55,998 nt of DNA from Alphaproteobacteria bacterium (lineage in GTDB: Bacteria; Pseudomonadota; Alphaproteobacteria; JABAAW01), in assembly GCA_014237925.1 (NCBI GenBank), contig JABACB010000007.1, forward strand, positions 1 to 55,998, in the 5' to 3' direction. A program made the translations under genes and the position numbers. The notes under the pieces were generated by a model. That model saw only the letters and a list, made by a program, of their open reading frames with translations, was not told the origin of the DNA and searched no databases. The first letter of the stretch is position 1, and every line of letters starts with the position of its first letter. This document shows positions 33,442-41,113 of this stretch, in pieces.

Positions 33442-33501
33442 CCTATCTGTTGCGCTCGCGCGTGCCAATGAAAAGGCACAAGCGCGAGCGCGACAGATAG
33501 G
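33442..33501. repeat. Long imperfect hairpin with AATGAAAA loop
   Basis: Left arm begins CCTATCTGTTGCGCTCGCGC and the right arm GCGCGAGCGCGACAGATAGG is its complement apart from one mismatch and a two-base bulge, with GTGCC/GGCAC closing the stem. There is no U-run after it. It abuts the AT-rich duplication. Confidence 0.75.
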
Positions 33502-33559
33502 CTGTACTGCGTTGCTTGCAACGCGCGTCCATAAAGATGCGCTCCCCGCTCGCATTCGT

Positions 33560-33655
33560 AATCCTTCGGATTTTTAATCCTTCGGGTTTTTAATCCTTCG
33601 GATTTTCAATCCTTCGGATTTTTAATCCTTCGGATTTTTAATCCTTCGGGTTTTG
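33560..33655. repeat. Six-copy 16-bp hairpin array
   Basis: AATCCTTCGGATTTTT repeats six times at exactly 16-bp intervals (starts 33560, 33576, 33592, 33608, 33624, 33640), with small variants such as TTCGGGTT. Each unit holds an AATCC/GGATT stem with a TTC loop followed by T residues, resembling a row of small terminators between convergent argC and the peptidase gene. Confidence 0.85.
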
Positions 33656-33727
33656 TTCGCGTCTTCCTCAACACAAAAGCTTTGTCTTATCGCTGTGCGC
33701 GTATCAGATCGTCGCACATTTCACCGC

Positions 33728-33835
33728 CCAACATCACACCCAAGCATCACACCCAAAATCATACCCAAAATCATACCCAAAATCATACCCAAGCTCGCTA
33801 CCAAAGCACCGCTACGAAAGCACCGCTACGAAAGC
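33728..33835. repeat. 13-bp ATCATACCCAAAA repeats and related units
   Basis: About four copies of a CCCAAAATCATA unit, then two copies of a GCACCGCTACGAAA unit, end just before the stop codon of the peptidase gene. Confidence 0.8.
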
Positions 33836-33856
33836 ATGGCTACCCAAGCCCGTTCG

Positions 33857-35269
33857 CTACCTCTGCGCATGCCTTTTGTCGTCGCACATCCTCCCCCCCC
33901 AAACCCCACAACCCAACTCCCGCAAATCCGCGAACGCGCTTGCCTCCTCCCCACTCCCCCCGCGCACAAGCCACATCTCGTCCTCTCGAATCTTTTCAGA
34001 AAACAGACCGCGCTTGCTCTTCTCCAACAGCTTCGGCTTCGGCAAGTCCACACGCCTCGGGTTCACAGCCCTCCCGTCGCGAAGAATCTCGTAGTGCAAA
34101 TGCGCCCCCGTCGACATGCCACTGCTACCCACATAGCCGATCACTTGCCCCTGTTTGACCCTGCCCCCCTTACGCAATCCGCGCGCAAACGAACGCATAT
34201 GCGCGTACAAGGTCGAGAGGCGGTCGTTGTGTTGCAACAAGACATAACGTCCATAGCCCTTTCCGTAGACCCTCTTGCGCACAATCCCGTCGCCCGCCGC
34301 CAAAATGGGCGTTCCACGCGGTGCTGCGAAATCAACCCCCTTGTGCATTCTCGTGTAGCCCAAGATGGGATGGCGCCGCAAGCCGAAGCGAGAAGTCAGA
34401 CGCAACCCGCTCATCGGCGTACGGCGCAGAAGCCTTTTGGCGGGCTTGCCGTCTTCGTCGTAAAAGGCTTCGTTCCAACCGCTGCGATGGTAACGATACT
34501 CTTTCCTTCCGGTATAGAGCTCCGCCATCTCCAGCACGGTTTCTCCCAAGGGCAGCCAGGCGCCGCCTTCTCCAAGACGAAGCTTTCGGCTCAACAGCAT
34601 GCGAAACCTCGCCCCTGCCCAAATCTCGCGTTGGAAATCGACATCGTAGCTCATCACATCGACGAAGCGTCGGAGCAGAGGCAGGGCGATTCCATGCTCT
34701 AGCGCCGTTTCGTACAGGCTGCTGCGGATGGCATAGTCGAGGACGCGATACTCGGTGCGCGTGGGTAAGGAGGTTTGTTGCTGCTGTAGAGGGTTTTCTA
34801 CAGGCAAGGCTCGAGGCAGCAGGGAGAGCGGGGGTTCTTGGGCGAGGGCGACAGCGACACTCTCTGCGTCTTTCGTGGCGAGCGGGGGGTCGCTGAGGCT
34901 GAGGGAGAGGGAGGATGAGAGCGAGAGCGAGAGGAGAACGAGCGCGCCTCCGACGAGAGGGCGAGGGTGGCTCAAGCAGAGTCGGCGGAAGAAGCTGACG
35001 CTCGTGCGAGCTGCCTTGACGAGGGCGGGCAAAAAGAAGCGCAAAAAGAAGCATCGGAGCATATATTTTGCTGCTCGCAACACTTGCAACAGGACTTGCC
35101 ATGCGCTTTGTCCCATGCGTTGTACAAGGCGTTGTACAAGGCGTCGTACGAGCGATGCCACCGTTTTTGTGAAGACCAGAACAACGGGCAGGGCTTGGGT
35201 GGCGTGGATGGCGAGCAGGACGCGCAGGGCGAAGAGTCGCAGGCGCAGTTCTTTGACGAGGGTTTCCAT
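33857..35269 (-). CDS. M23 family peptidoglycan metallopeptidase
   Basis: 470 aa; the start at 35269 has AGGAA upstream. The catalytic LytM domain (about residues 285-400) has the HxxxD motif MHKGVDFAAPRGTPI, GYGRYVLLQHNDRLSTLYAHM, and HLHYEI, so all three zinc ligands are present. Earlier, RTEYRVLDYAIRSSLYETALEHGIAL resembles the OapA/LysM-like region that precedes M23 domains. A hydrophobic stretch (VGGALVLLSLSLSSSLSLSLS, near residue 115) should be a single membrane anchor; before it lies an unusual basic and helical 100-residue tail. It probably trims peptidoglycan in the periplasm. Its upstream region is the DnaA-box array. Confidence 0.87.
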   Translation of the reverse strand: METLVKELRLRLFALRVLLAIHATQALPVVLVFTKTVASLVRRLVQRLVQRMGQSAWQVLLQVLRAAKYMLRCFFLRFFLPALVKAARTSVSFFRRLCLSHPRPLVGGALVLLSLSLSSSLSLSLSDPPLATKDAESVAVALAQEPPLSLLPRALPVENPLQQQQTSLPTRTEYRVLDYAIRSSLYETALEHGIALPLLRRFVDVMSYDVDFQREIWAGARFRMLLSRKLRLGEGGAWLPLGETVLEMAELYTGRKEYRYHRSGWNEAFYDEDGKPAKRLLRRTPMSGLRLTSRFGLRRHPILGYTRMHKGVDFAAPRGTPILAAGDGIVRKRVYGKGYGRYVLLQHNDRLSTLYAHMRSFARGLRKGGRVKQGQVIGYVGSSGMSTGAHLHYEILRDGRAVNPRRVDLPKPKLLEKSKRGLFSEKIREDEMWLVRGGSGEEASAFADLRELGCGVWGGRMCDDKRHAQR

Positions 35270-35270
35270 A

Positions 35271-35537
35271 CTTTTCCTATGTTGTTCTCAAGTTATCCAC
35301 AGGTTGTTCACAATTTGTTCGGAAGTTTTTCGCTGTTTCAGGGGAGTTGTCCACAGGGTACGCACAGGTTTTGCAAGGATTGTTCGCGGGGTTATCCCCA
35401 AGTTATCCACAGGTTTGTCGAGGATTACTCAAGGATTACTCAAGGGTTACTCAGGGGTTACTCAGGGGTTATTCAAGGGCTATTCAAGGGCTATTCAAGA
35501 GTTATCCACAGGGTTATCCACAGAGTTTTCCACAGGG
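35271..35537. other. Phased array of DnaA-box-like 11/12-bp units; putative replication origin
   Basis: About 24 consecutive units of form TTATCCACAGG, spaced 11 bp (occasionally 10 or 12) from 35271 to 35537. Perfect TTATCCACA occurs at 35293, 35403, 35502 and 35514; TTTTCCACA at 35526, TTGTCCACA at 35347 and TTATCCCCA at 35392 are single-change forms. Units between are decayed (for example TTACTCAAG at 35425, 35436). All boxes share one orientation. Chance expectation is below one perfect box per 56 kb. This is a DnaA-binding cluster; whether it fires as oriC is inferred. The rest of the spacer to 35822 holds short GAATCATGAA and CCCAAGAAA repeats and a purine-rich tract and no supported gene. 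Confidence 0.6.
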
Positions 35538-35822
35538 TATCTTGCAGTCTACAAGCCCCAAGAACCATGAAGCCCCAAAAATCATGAACGAAGAATCATG
35601 AATGAAGAACCATGAACGAATCCCCAAGAAGCTTCCTTGAAGTCCCAAAAGAAACGCCCAAGAAATGCCCCAAGAAATACCCAAGAAACACCATGTTCGC
35701 TTGCATTATGGCAATTTTTATGCCGAAGAAGAAAAGAAAAGAGAAAAGAAAAGATGCGCTCGCTCTGCAGAATTTGCTAGAACACAGACAGCCCTCGCCT
35801 TGTAGTCGTCCAATAGCCTCCC

Positions 35823-36803
35823 TTGTCCTCCGCCGCTCGCCACGCCCAAACCGCTCTGTCGCCCGTGCTGCCCTTCTGCACCGCCGACACGGATTCCTCG
35901 CCGAAGGATTCGTCGTCAAGTAACGCGCTTGAAACGCCGCTGGTAGGAGAGCATTTCGGCGTTCTGAACCGCGGCTTCGTGCGGCTGGTCGACAGCATGG
36001 GGTCGGATGCGGCGATCGTGCAAGCAGCGCGCGTCTCCTACGGCAAAGGGACGAAGAAAACACGCGAAGACCGCGCTTTGATTCGCTACCTGATGCGCCA
36101 TCGCCACAACTCTCCCTTCGAGATGTGCGAGCTGAAGCTGCATGTGAAACTGCCCGTGTTCGTGGCGCGTCAATGGGTGCGGCATAGAACGGCAAGTTTG
36201 AACGAATACTCGGCGCGCTACTCGGAGATGCGCGAAGAATTTTATGTGCCAAACGAACCAAACGGCGGCGATGCCCTTTTCTCCGAGGCGCATCTGGGCA
36301 AGCAGTCGCAGGAGAACCGACAGGGGCGGAGCGAAGACTTGACGCTCGCTCAGAAAGACAAACGCTCGCGCCTGAGCGCGCGTCTGGAAGACCGTGCGCA
36401 CAAGGCTTTCGCCTTCTACCGCGAGCTTTTGGAGAAAGGAGTCAGCCGCGAGCTTGCGCGCATCACGCTGCCGCTTTCGACCTACACGGAGTTTTACTGG
36501 AAGGCGAACCTGCACAACCTGTTTCATTTCCTGGAGCTGCGCTTGGACACTCACGCGCAGGAAGAGATTCGTCTCTACGCAGAGACGATCTTCGAGAAGA
36601 TCGTGCGTCCGTTGTTCCCGCAAGCGAGCGAAGCTTTCCAGGACTATCGTCTCGATAGCTTGGACTTGTCGCGCGGCGAGGTGGCGCTGTTGCGCGGGCT
36701 GGTGAAGGGGGGGGAGGTCGTTCGTCCGCAGGGAGATTTCTCACAGCGCGAATGGCAGACCTTTCTGACACGCTTTTCGCTGAGGGAGAAGGATGAAGGT
36801 TGA
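35823..36803 (+). CDS. thyX: Flavin-dependent thymidylate synthase
   Basis: 326 aa from a TTG; the exact start is uncertain because no ATG precedes the conserved region (a GTG at 35865 is the other choice) and no clear ribosome-binding site is seen. Signature RHRTASLNEYSARYS is the ThyX motif; others are AARVSYGKGTKKTREDRALIRYLMRHRHNSPFEM and GVSRELARITLPLSTYTEFYWKANLHNLFHFLELR. It makes dTMP with FAD and methylenetetrahydrofolate. A loop insert (NGGDALFSEAHLGKQSQENR) is charged. It overlaps efp by eleven bases. Confidence 0.92.
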   Translation: MSSAARHAQTALSPVLPFCTADTDSSPKDSSSSNALETPLVGEHFGVLNRGFVRLVDSMGSDAAIVQAARVSYGKGTKKTREDRALIRYLMRHRHNSPFEMCELKLHVKLPVFVARQWVRHRTASLNEYSARYSEMREEFYVPNEPNGGDALFSEAHLGKQSQENRQGRSEDLTLAQKDKRSRLSARLEDRAHKAFAFYRELLEKGVSRELARITLPLSTYTEFYWKANLHNLFHFLELRLDTHAQEEIRLYAETIFEKIVRPLFPQASEAFQDYRLDSLDLSRGEVALLRGLVKGGEVVRPQGDFSQREWQTFLTRFSLREKDEG

Positions 36804-37362
36804 CGGCAACAGCTTGCGCACGGGCAATGTGATTCAGCACAAGGGCAGAGTATGGCGGGTTGTCAAAACGCAGCATGTGAAGCCTGGGAAGGGGGGCGCG
36901 TTTTTGCAGTGCGAGTTGAGCGATGTGAAGGGAGGGACTCGGGTGCAGGTTCGTTTTCGCGCCTCGGAGGCGGTGGAGCGGGTTCGGCTGGAAGATCGAA
37001 CTTTCCAGTTTTTGTACAAGGGGGGAGACGAATACACGTTCATGGACAGGGAAAACTACGAGCAGCTGAGTTTGGATGCCTTGCGGATCGGGGAGACGGA
37101 GGCTCGTTTTCTGACGGAGGGCATGGAGGTTGTGTTGGGGTTGAGCGAAGGGGAGGTTATGACGGTGTCGCTGCCTGATATTGTGGCGTGCCTTGTTGTG
37201 GAAGCGGATGCGGTTGTCAAGGGACAGACGCAGTCGGGTTCGCACAAGCCTGCGGTGTTGGAGAACGGGCTACGGGTGATGGTGCCGCCGTATATCGAGC
37301 GCGGCGCGAAGGTCGCCGTGCGTCTTTCCGATCTGAGTTTTGTCGAGCGCGTCTCGTCCTAG
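36793..37362 (+). CDS. efp: Elongation factor P
   Basis: 189 aa, standard length, three beta-barrel domains. The tip loop is HVKPGKGGAF, with the lysine that is modified in many bacteria; the second domain has TFQFLYKGGDEYTFMDRENYEQ and the third SGSHKPAVLENGLRVMVPPYIERG. EF-P relieves ribosome stalling at polyproline. The start ATG lies inside the end of thyX. Downstream comes suhB after nine bases. The modification enzyme (EpmA or other) is not in the window. Confidence 0.95.
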   Translation: MKVDGNSLRTGNVIQHKGRVWRVVKTQHVKPGKGGAFLQCELSDVKGGTRVQVRFRASEAVERVRLEDRTFQFLYKGGDEYTFMDRENYEQLSLDALRIGETEARFLTEGMEVVLGLSEGEVMTVSLPDIVACLVVEADAVVKGQTQSGSHKPAVLENGLRVMVPPYIERGAKVAVRLSDLSFVERVSS

Positions 37363-37371
37363 CGAGGATTT

Positions 37372-38247
37372 TTGGCGCCGATTCGCTCTGCCTTGATTGG
37401 CGTGATGCTGCGTGCTGCGGAGCGCGCGAGCGTCTTGTTGCGTCGTGACTTTGGCGAGCTGGAGAAGTTACAGACGAGCAAGAAGGGCGTTTCGGACTTT
37501 GTTTCCAGCGCGGATTTACGCAGCGAGGCATTGCTTGTTCGAGAGTTGACCCGTGCGCGTCCGGATTACGGCGTGTTGTCGGAGGAGAGCGGTGAGCGTT
37601 CTAGCAAGGGAGATGGCAAAAAAAATCGCAAGGAAGATTATTCGCGTCGTTTTGTGATCGATCCTCTAGACGGAACATTGAACTTCATGCACGGGATTGG
37701 GCATGTGTCGATTTCGATTGCCGTCGAGGATAAGGCTGAAGGCCTTGTTGCGGGGGTTGTGTATGACCCGTTGCGCTTCGAGGGCTTTTGGGCGGAGCGC
37801 GGCGTGGGTTCGTTTTTGCACGAAGGCGGCAAGGACACGCGTCTTTGCACGAGCGGTCGAGATTCGCTGAGCGACAGCCTTTACGCGACGGCGTTGTCGT
37901 TCAACAAGGGTGTTCGGGATGAGGCGGCGCGCGGTCGTTTTTTGTCTTCGTTTTCGCGCGCGCTGGATTGCTGTTGCGGCGTTCGGATCGGCGGTAGCGC
38001 TGCGTTGGACTTGGCTTATGTTGCCGCCGGTCAGCTGGAGGGCTTTTGGGGGGAGGGGCTGCGGCGTTGGGATTGTGCAGCGGGCTTGCTGCTGGCAGAA
38101 CTGGCGGGGGGGAGCGTGGGGCTGTTGACGGGCAAGGGGGGAAGGGAGGGGAGGGATGATGTTTGGCGGCGTTGTCGTGAAGGGATTTTGGTCGTTGCAA
38201 ACGAGACGCAAGCGGCGAACTTCAGAGAGAAGGTGTGGTGTGGCTAA
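37372..38247 (+). CDS. suhB: Inositol monophosphatase family protein (SuhB-like), TTG start
   Basis: 291 aa from a TTG at 37372, preceded at the right distance by GAGGA (37364-37368); no ATG is available. Metal and substrate motifs: SEESGE (the acidic residue), FVIDPLDGTLNFMHGIG and RIGGSAALDLAYVAAGQLEGFWGEGLRRWDCAAGLLLAELAGG. Likely dephosphorylates inositol phosphate and, as in E. coli SuhB, may also assist rRNA transcription. A charged insert (ERSSKGDGKKNRKEDYS) lies between the first two motifs. Forms an operon with thyX and efp. Confidence 0.92.
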   Translation: MAPIRSALIGVMLRAAERASVLLRRDFGELEKLQTSKKGVSDFVSSADLRSEALLVRELTRARPDYGVLSEESGERSSKGDGKKNRKEDYSRRFVIDPLDGTLNFMHGIGHVSISIAVEDKAEGLVAGVVYDPLRFEGFWAERGVGSFLHEGGKDTRLCTSGRDSLSDSLYATALSFNKGVRDEAARGRFLSSFSRALDCCCGVRIGGSAALDLAYVAAGQLEGFWGEGLRRWDCAAGLLLAELAGGSVGLLTGKGGREGRDDVWRRCREGILVVANETQAANFREKVWCG

Positions 38248-38328
38248 TGTAGGAATGCTTTTGGCAGGGATAACTTTGGTAGGGATGCTTTGGGCGTTGT
38301 TTTGCGGTGTTTTTTCGAGGGTGAGTTT

Positions 38329-38883
38329 TTAGTTTTGCTCGATGATATCTGCCCATGCGTCGGACTTGCTGTTTCTCGCGCGGCGTACGACGAGTTGCAT
38401 CGTGTTTGTCATGCTTAGGACCAGCACGAGGTTTTTGTCCAAGCGATAGATTCCCTTTGAGCAGGTTCGGATCGTCTTAGAGAGACTAGGCAGGTTTGTT
38501 TGCAGGGATGCCTCGTTCAAGCCGATGATGTCCTTGACTTGGTCGACGGCGAGCGCGTAGTCTTCGCCGCGGTATTCGAAGGTGATGGCGGCTTCGTTTT
38601 TTCGGAAAGGAAGGATTTTCTGTCCGAAGCATGCGCGCAAATCGATGAGGGTGAGGATTCTTCCTCGGACATTGATGAGTCCGCGAATTGTTTTGTCCGA
38701 TCGCGGCACGGGCGTGAGTTCTTCGACGTCGACGATATCGCCGACCTCTTCCATGGATGCGGCGAAGAGCTGTCGGTCGATCTGAAAGGTTACATGCTGC
38801 TTTCCGTCGAAGGCTGTTGCGGATGCAAAGGGGTTCTGCGCGACACTGCGCTGCAACAGCGGGTTTTGAGCGACATCGGTCAC
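38329..38883 (-). CDS. cheW: CheW-like chemotaxis coupling protein
   Basis: 184 aa. The CheW fold shows HVTFQIDRQLFAASMEEVGDIVDVEELTPVPRSDKTIRGLINVRGRILTLIDLRACFG and YALAVDQVKDIIGL. The N-terminal 25 residues are a short extra tail. CheW joins chemoreceptors to CheA. No cheA, receptor or flagellar gene is in the window, so it may be part of another signalling unit. It follows the membrane protein gene by 18 bases. Convergent with suhB. Confidence 0.85.
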   Translation of the reverse strand: MTDVAQNPLLQRSVAQNPFASATAFDGKQHVTFQIDRQLFAASMEEVGDIVDVEELTPVPRSDKTIRGLINVRGRILTLIDLRACFGQKILPFRKNEAAITFEYRGEDYALAVDQVKDIIGLNEASLQTNLPSLSKTIRTCSKGIYRLDKNLVLVLSMTNTMQLVVRRARNSKSDAWADIIEQN

Positions 38884-38901
38884 GACACTGAGTGGCTCGC
38901 G

Positions 38902-39516
38902 CTACGAGACGGCGTACAGCGTCTGGGCGGCGACCATGGCGTAGAGCATGGGAATGGAGAGGAGGGTGTTGATGCGCGAAAAGAGCATGGCACGCCTTGC
39001 GCAGCAAGTTTTGAATGCGGGAGATTTTGCAGGAACGATTCCCAGCGCGACTTTTTGGCACGGCCAGATGATGAACCAGACATTGAAGGCCATGACGATT
39101 CCCAGCCACATGCCGACACCGATGGCGGTGTGTCCTACGTCGGTTTGGGCTCCGAGGTAGACGAGCGCTTCGAGGAGGTATCCGTTGAGGGAAGCGAGGA
39201 TGATTCCTGTTGCCAGCGTTGCAAGCGCCGCCCATCGGAACCAGAAGAGCGCTGCGGGGGCGATGACCTTTGCGATGGCGGGTTTTTGTTCGTCGGGGAT
39301 GTTGGGCATGGAGGGAATTTGTACGAAGTTGAAGTACCACAGCAGTCCGATCCACATGACGCCGCTTGCGACATGGGACCAGCGGAAGAGGAAGGTGATG
39401 TATTCGCGGCTTTCTCCGCCGATGTCTCCGAGTTGCGCGAGCAGGAGCGCGAGCAGGACGAGGAGCACGGTTCCGGCGAGGAGGGTTCGGTTGAGGCTGG
39501 TGAGAATGGCGGACAT
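38902..39516 (-). CDS. Membrane protein with urate-oxidase N-terminal (Urate_ox_N) similarity
   Basis: 204 aa from the ATG at 39516. Five or six hydrophobic helices: TLLAGTVLLVLLALLLAQLG, HVASGVMWIGLLWYFNFVQIP, ALFWFRWAALATLATGIILA, TAIGVGMWLGIVMAFNVWFIIWP, and a last helix. The block RWSHVASGVMWIGLLWYFNFVQIP with ALFWFRWAA is the Urate_ox_N pattern, found in membrane-bound urate oxidases and in copper or haem membrane proteins. The cytochrome-c-like domain of true PuuD enzymes is missing, so the enzyme function is doubtful. Upstream spacer to fabD is about 230 bases. Confidence 0.7.
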   Translation of the reverse strand: MSAILTSLNRTLLAGTVLLVLLALLLAQLGDIGGESREYITFLFRWSHVASGVMWIGLLWYFNFVQIPSMPNIPDEQKPAIAKVIAPAALFWFRWAALATLATGIILASLNGYLLEALVYLGAQTDVGHTAIGVGMWLGIVMAFNVWFIIWPCQKVALGIVPAKSPAFKTCCARRAMLFSRINTLLSIPMLYAMVAAQTLYAVS

Positions 39517-39744
39517 GGCGGCTCTCTTTTTCTTTTGGTTGGCTGTTTTTGTGGGCTGGCTGACGGGTTGGCTTTTTCGATGTTGACGCTCGAAGAGACT
39601 CTGCTCCAAGCGTAACCCAAGCGTAACATTGTTTAACAGAAGAAGCAAGGGTTTTTATTATTGGTTACTCGTTGGGTTAGTCAACGCTCAATGCGAGAAG
39701 GGAATCATGCGAGAAGGGAATCATGCGAGAACCGTTTCCTGCGT

Positions 39745-40695
39745 CTAGCTCATCGCTTTTGCTGCTGCCTCCAGTTCTTGGGTTGTCAGCACCGGATTGC
39801 TCTGTCCTCCTTCGACCGTGCGTTTGACCATGCCCGAGAGCGCTCTGCCTGCGCCGATCTCCCAGAAGCGATCGACTTCCCACGAGGCAAGGTTCAGAAG
39901 GCTCTCCCTCCACTTTACGCTTGAGCAGACCTGTTCTACCAGCAAATCACGCAAAATTTCTCCGTTCTGTTCAACTTCTGCGGTCACATTGCAGACGATA
40001 GGAAATCTCGCCTTCCGAAAGTCGACTTGCGCAAGGGCTTGGCGCATGACCTCTTCTGCGGGTTTCATGAGCGGGGAGTGGAAGGGGGCGGAGACCTCCA
40101 GCAAGAGGGAGCGTTTTGCGCCAGCCTGTTTGGCGAGCAGGACGGCTTTGTCGACGGCATCCCTTGTTCCGCTGACGACGACCTGTCCTACGGCGTTGTC
40201 GTTTGCAACGACGCAGCATTGTTGTGTTTCGGCGGCGGCGTCGTGGGCGACCTTGGCTGCCTGCTCGACGGAGAGTCCGAGCAAGGCTGCCATGGCACCC
40301 TTGCCTTCGGCGACGGCGCTCTGCATGGCGTCGCCGCGCAGACGGAGGAGGCGGATGCACCGCTCGAAGGGCAGGACTTCGGCGGCGGCGAGCGCGCTGT
40401 ATTCGCCGAGCGAATGTCCCGCGAGCATAGGCGAGACCTTGTTCCAATCGAGGGAGAATTCGCGTTCCAGCACGCGCCAGATGGCGATGCTGAGCGTCAT
40501 GAGCGCGGGTTGCGCGTTTCGGGTTTGTCGCAGTTCGGCGTCGCTTCCTTCGAAGACGAGCGCGGTGAGGCTTTCGGAGAGGCTTTCGTCGGCTTCTTGG
40601 AAGGTTTCGCGCGCCGCGGCGAAGGAGGCGGCGAGTGCTTTCCCCATGCCCACGAATTGTGCGCCTTGTCCGGGAAAGAGCAGGGCGTGCTTCAT
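39745..40695 (-). CDS. fabD: Malonyl-CoA:ACP transacylase
   Basis: 316 aa from the ATG at 40695 (GAGAA upstream). Motifs: LLFPGQGAQFVGMGKAL, LAGHSLGEYSALAAAE (catalytic Ser), RGDAMQSAV with the substrate-binding Arg, and VSAPFHSPLMKPA (catalytic His). Transfers the malonyl group to acyl carrier protein for fatty-acid elongation. The usual fab cluster neighbours (fabG, acpP, plsX) are absent here, so it stands alone. The spacer upstream is shared with the divergent RTX gene. Confidence 0.95.
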   Translation of the reverse strand: MKHALLFPGQGAQFVGMGKALAASFAAARETFQEADESLSESLTALVFEGSDAELRQTRNAQPALMTLSIAIWRVLEREFSLDWNKVSPMLAGHSLGEYSALAAAEVLPFERCIRLLRLRGDAMQSAVAEGKGAMAALLGLSVEQAAKVAHDAAAETQQCCVVANDNAVGQVVVSGTRDAVDKAVLLAKQAGAKRSLLLEVSAPFHSPLMKPAEEVMRQALAQVDFRKARFPIVCNVTAEVEQNGEILRDLLVEQVCSSVKWRESLLNLASWEVDRFWEIGAGRALSGMVKRTVEGGQSNPVLTTQELEAAAKAMS

Positions 40696-40830
40696 TGTTT
40701 TCTCGTCGTTGTTGTGTCGCTGTACGGGGAGAGCATGGCGCAATCGCTGCTGTCGGGCAAGCGGGACTTGTTGCAAGCGGAACTTGTTGAGAAATCGAAG
40801 GTAAAAACTTTGTGATGTTGCAAACTAAGG

Positions 40831-40859
40831 TTGACTTTTCTGTCCTTGTAGCCTACCTT
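40831..40859 (+). promoter_or_regulatory. Weak promoter candidate upstream of the RTX gene
   Basis: TTGACT (40831-40836), 17-base spacer, TACCTT (40854-40859). The -10 match is poor. The rest of the 418-base spacer from 40696 holds only the polypurine tract; no gene is seen. Confidence 0.25.
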
Positions 40860-40916
40860 CCGTCATGGTTGATTCGTGTGATTCCTGCGTGAGGATTGGC
40901 AAGGGGGAAAGCAGGT

Positions 40917-41036
40917 GAGAGCGGACGGAGAGGGGAGCGGGGAGGGGACGGAGAGGAGAGAGGGGAGAGGAAAAAGAGGGGAGAGGAAAAAGAGGGGAGA
41001 ACGAGGGGAGAGGAAAACGAGGGGAGAAGGGGGAAG
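40917..41036. repeat. Polypurine mirror-like tract
   Basis: About 120 bases of almost pure G and A on the plus strand, including an unbroken 52-base purine run (40950-41001) with GAGAGGAAAAAGAGGGGA repeated. Such tracts can form triplex DNA; it lies about 80 bases before the RTX start codon. Confidence 0.8.
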
Positions 41037-41113
41037 TTCTGTCAAGCCGATGAGGCGTAGAAAGCCTTCGGTTGTGGTGGGATTCAGCGAAAGGAGATCA
41101 AGGAGCAAGATCG

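Noticed and set aside
35612-35923. Plus-strand open frame of 103 aa upstream of thyX
   Set aside because: It is built from short CCCAAGAAA repeats, has no family similarity I can see, and its second half overlaps the thyX start in another frame.
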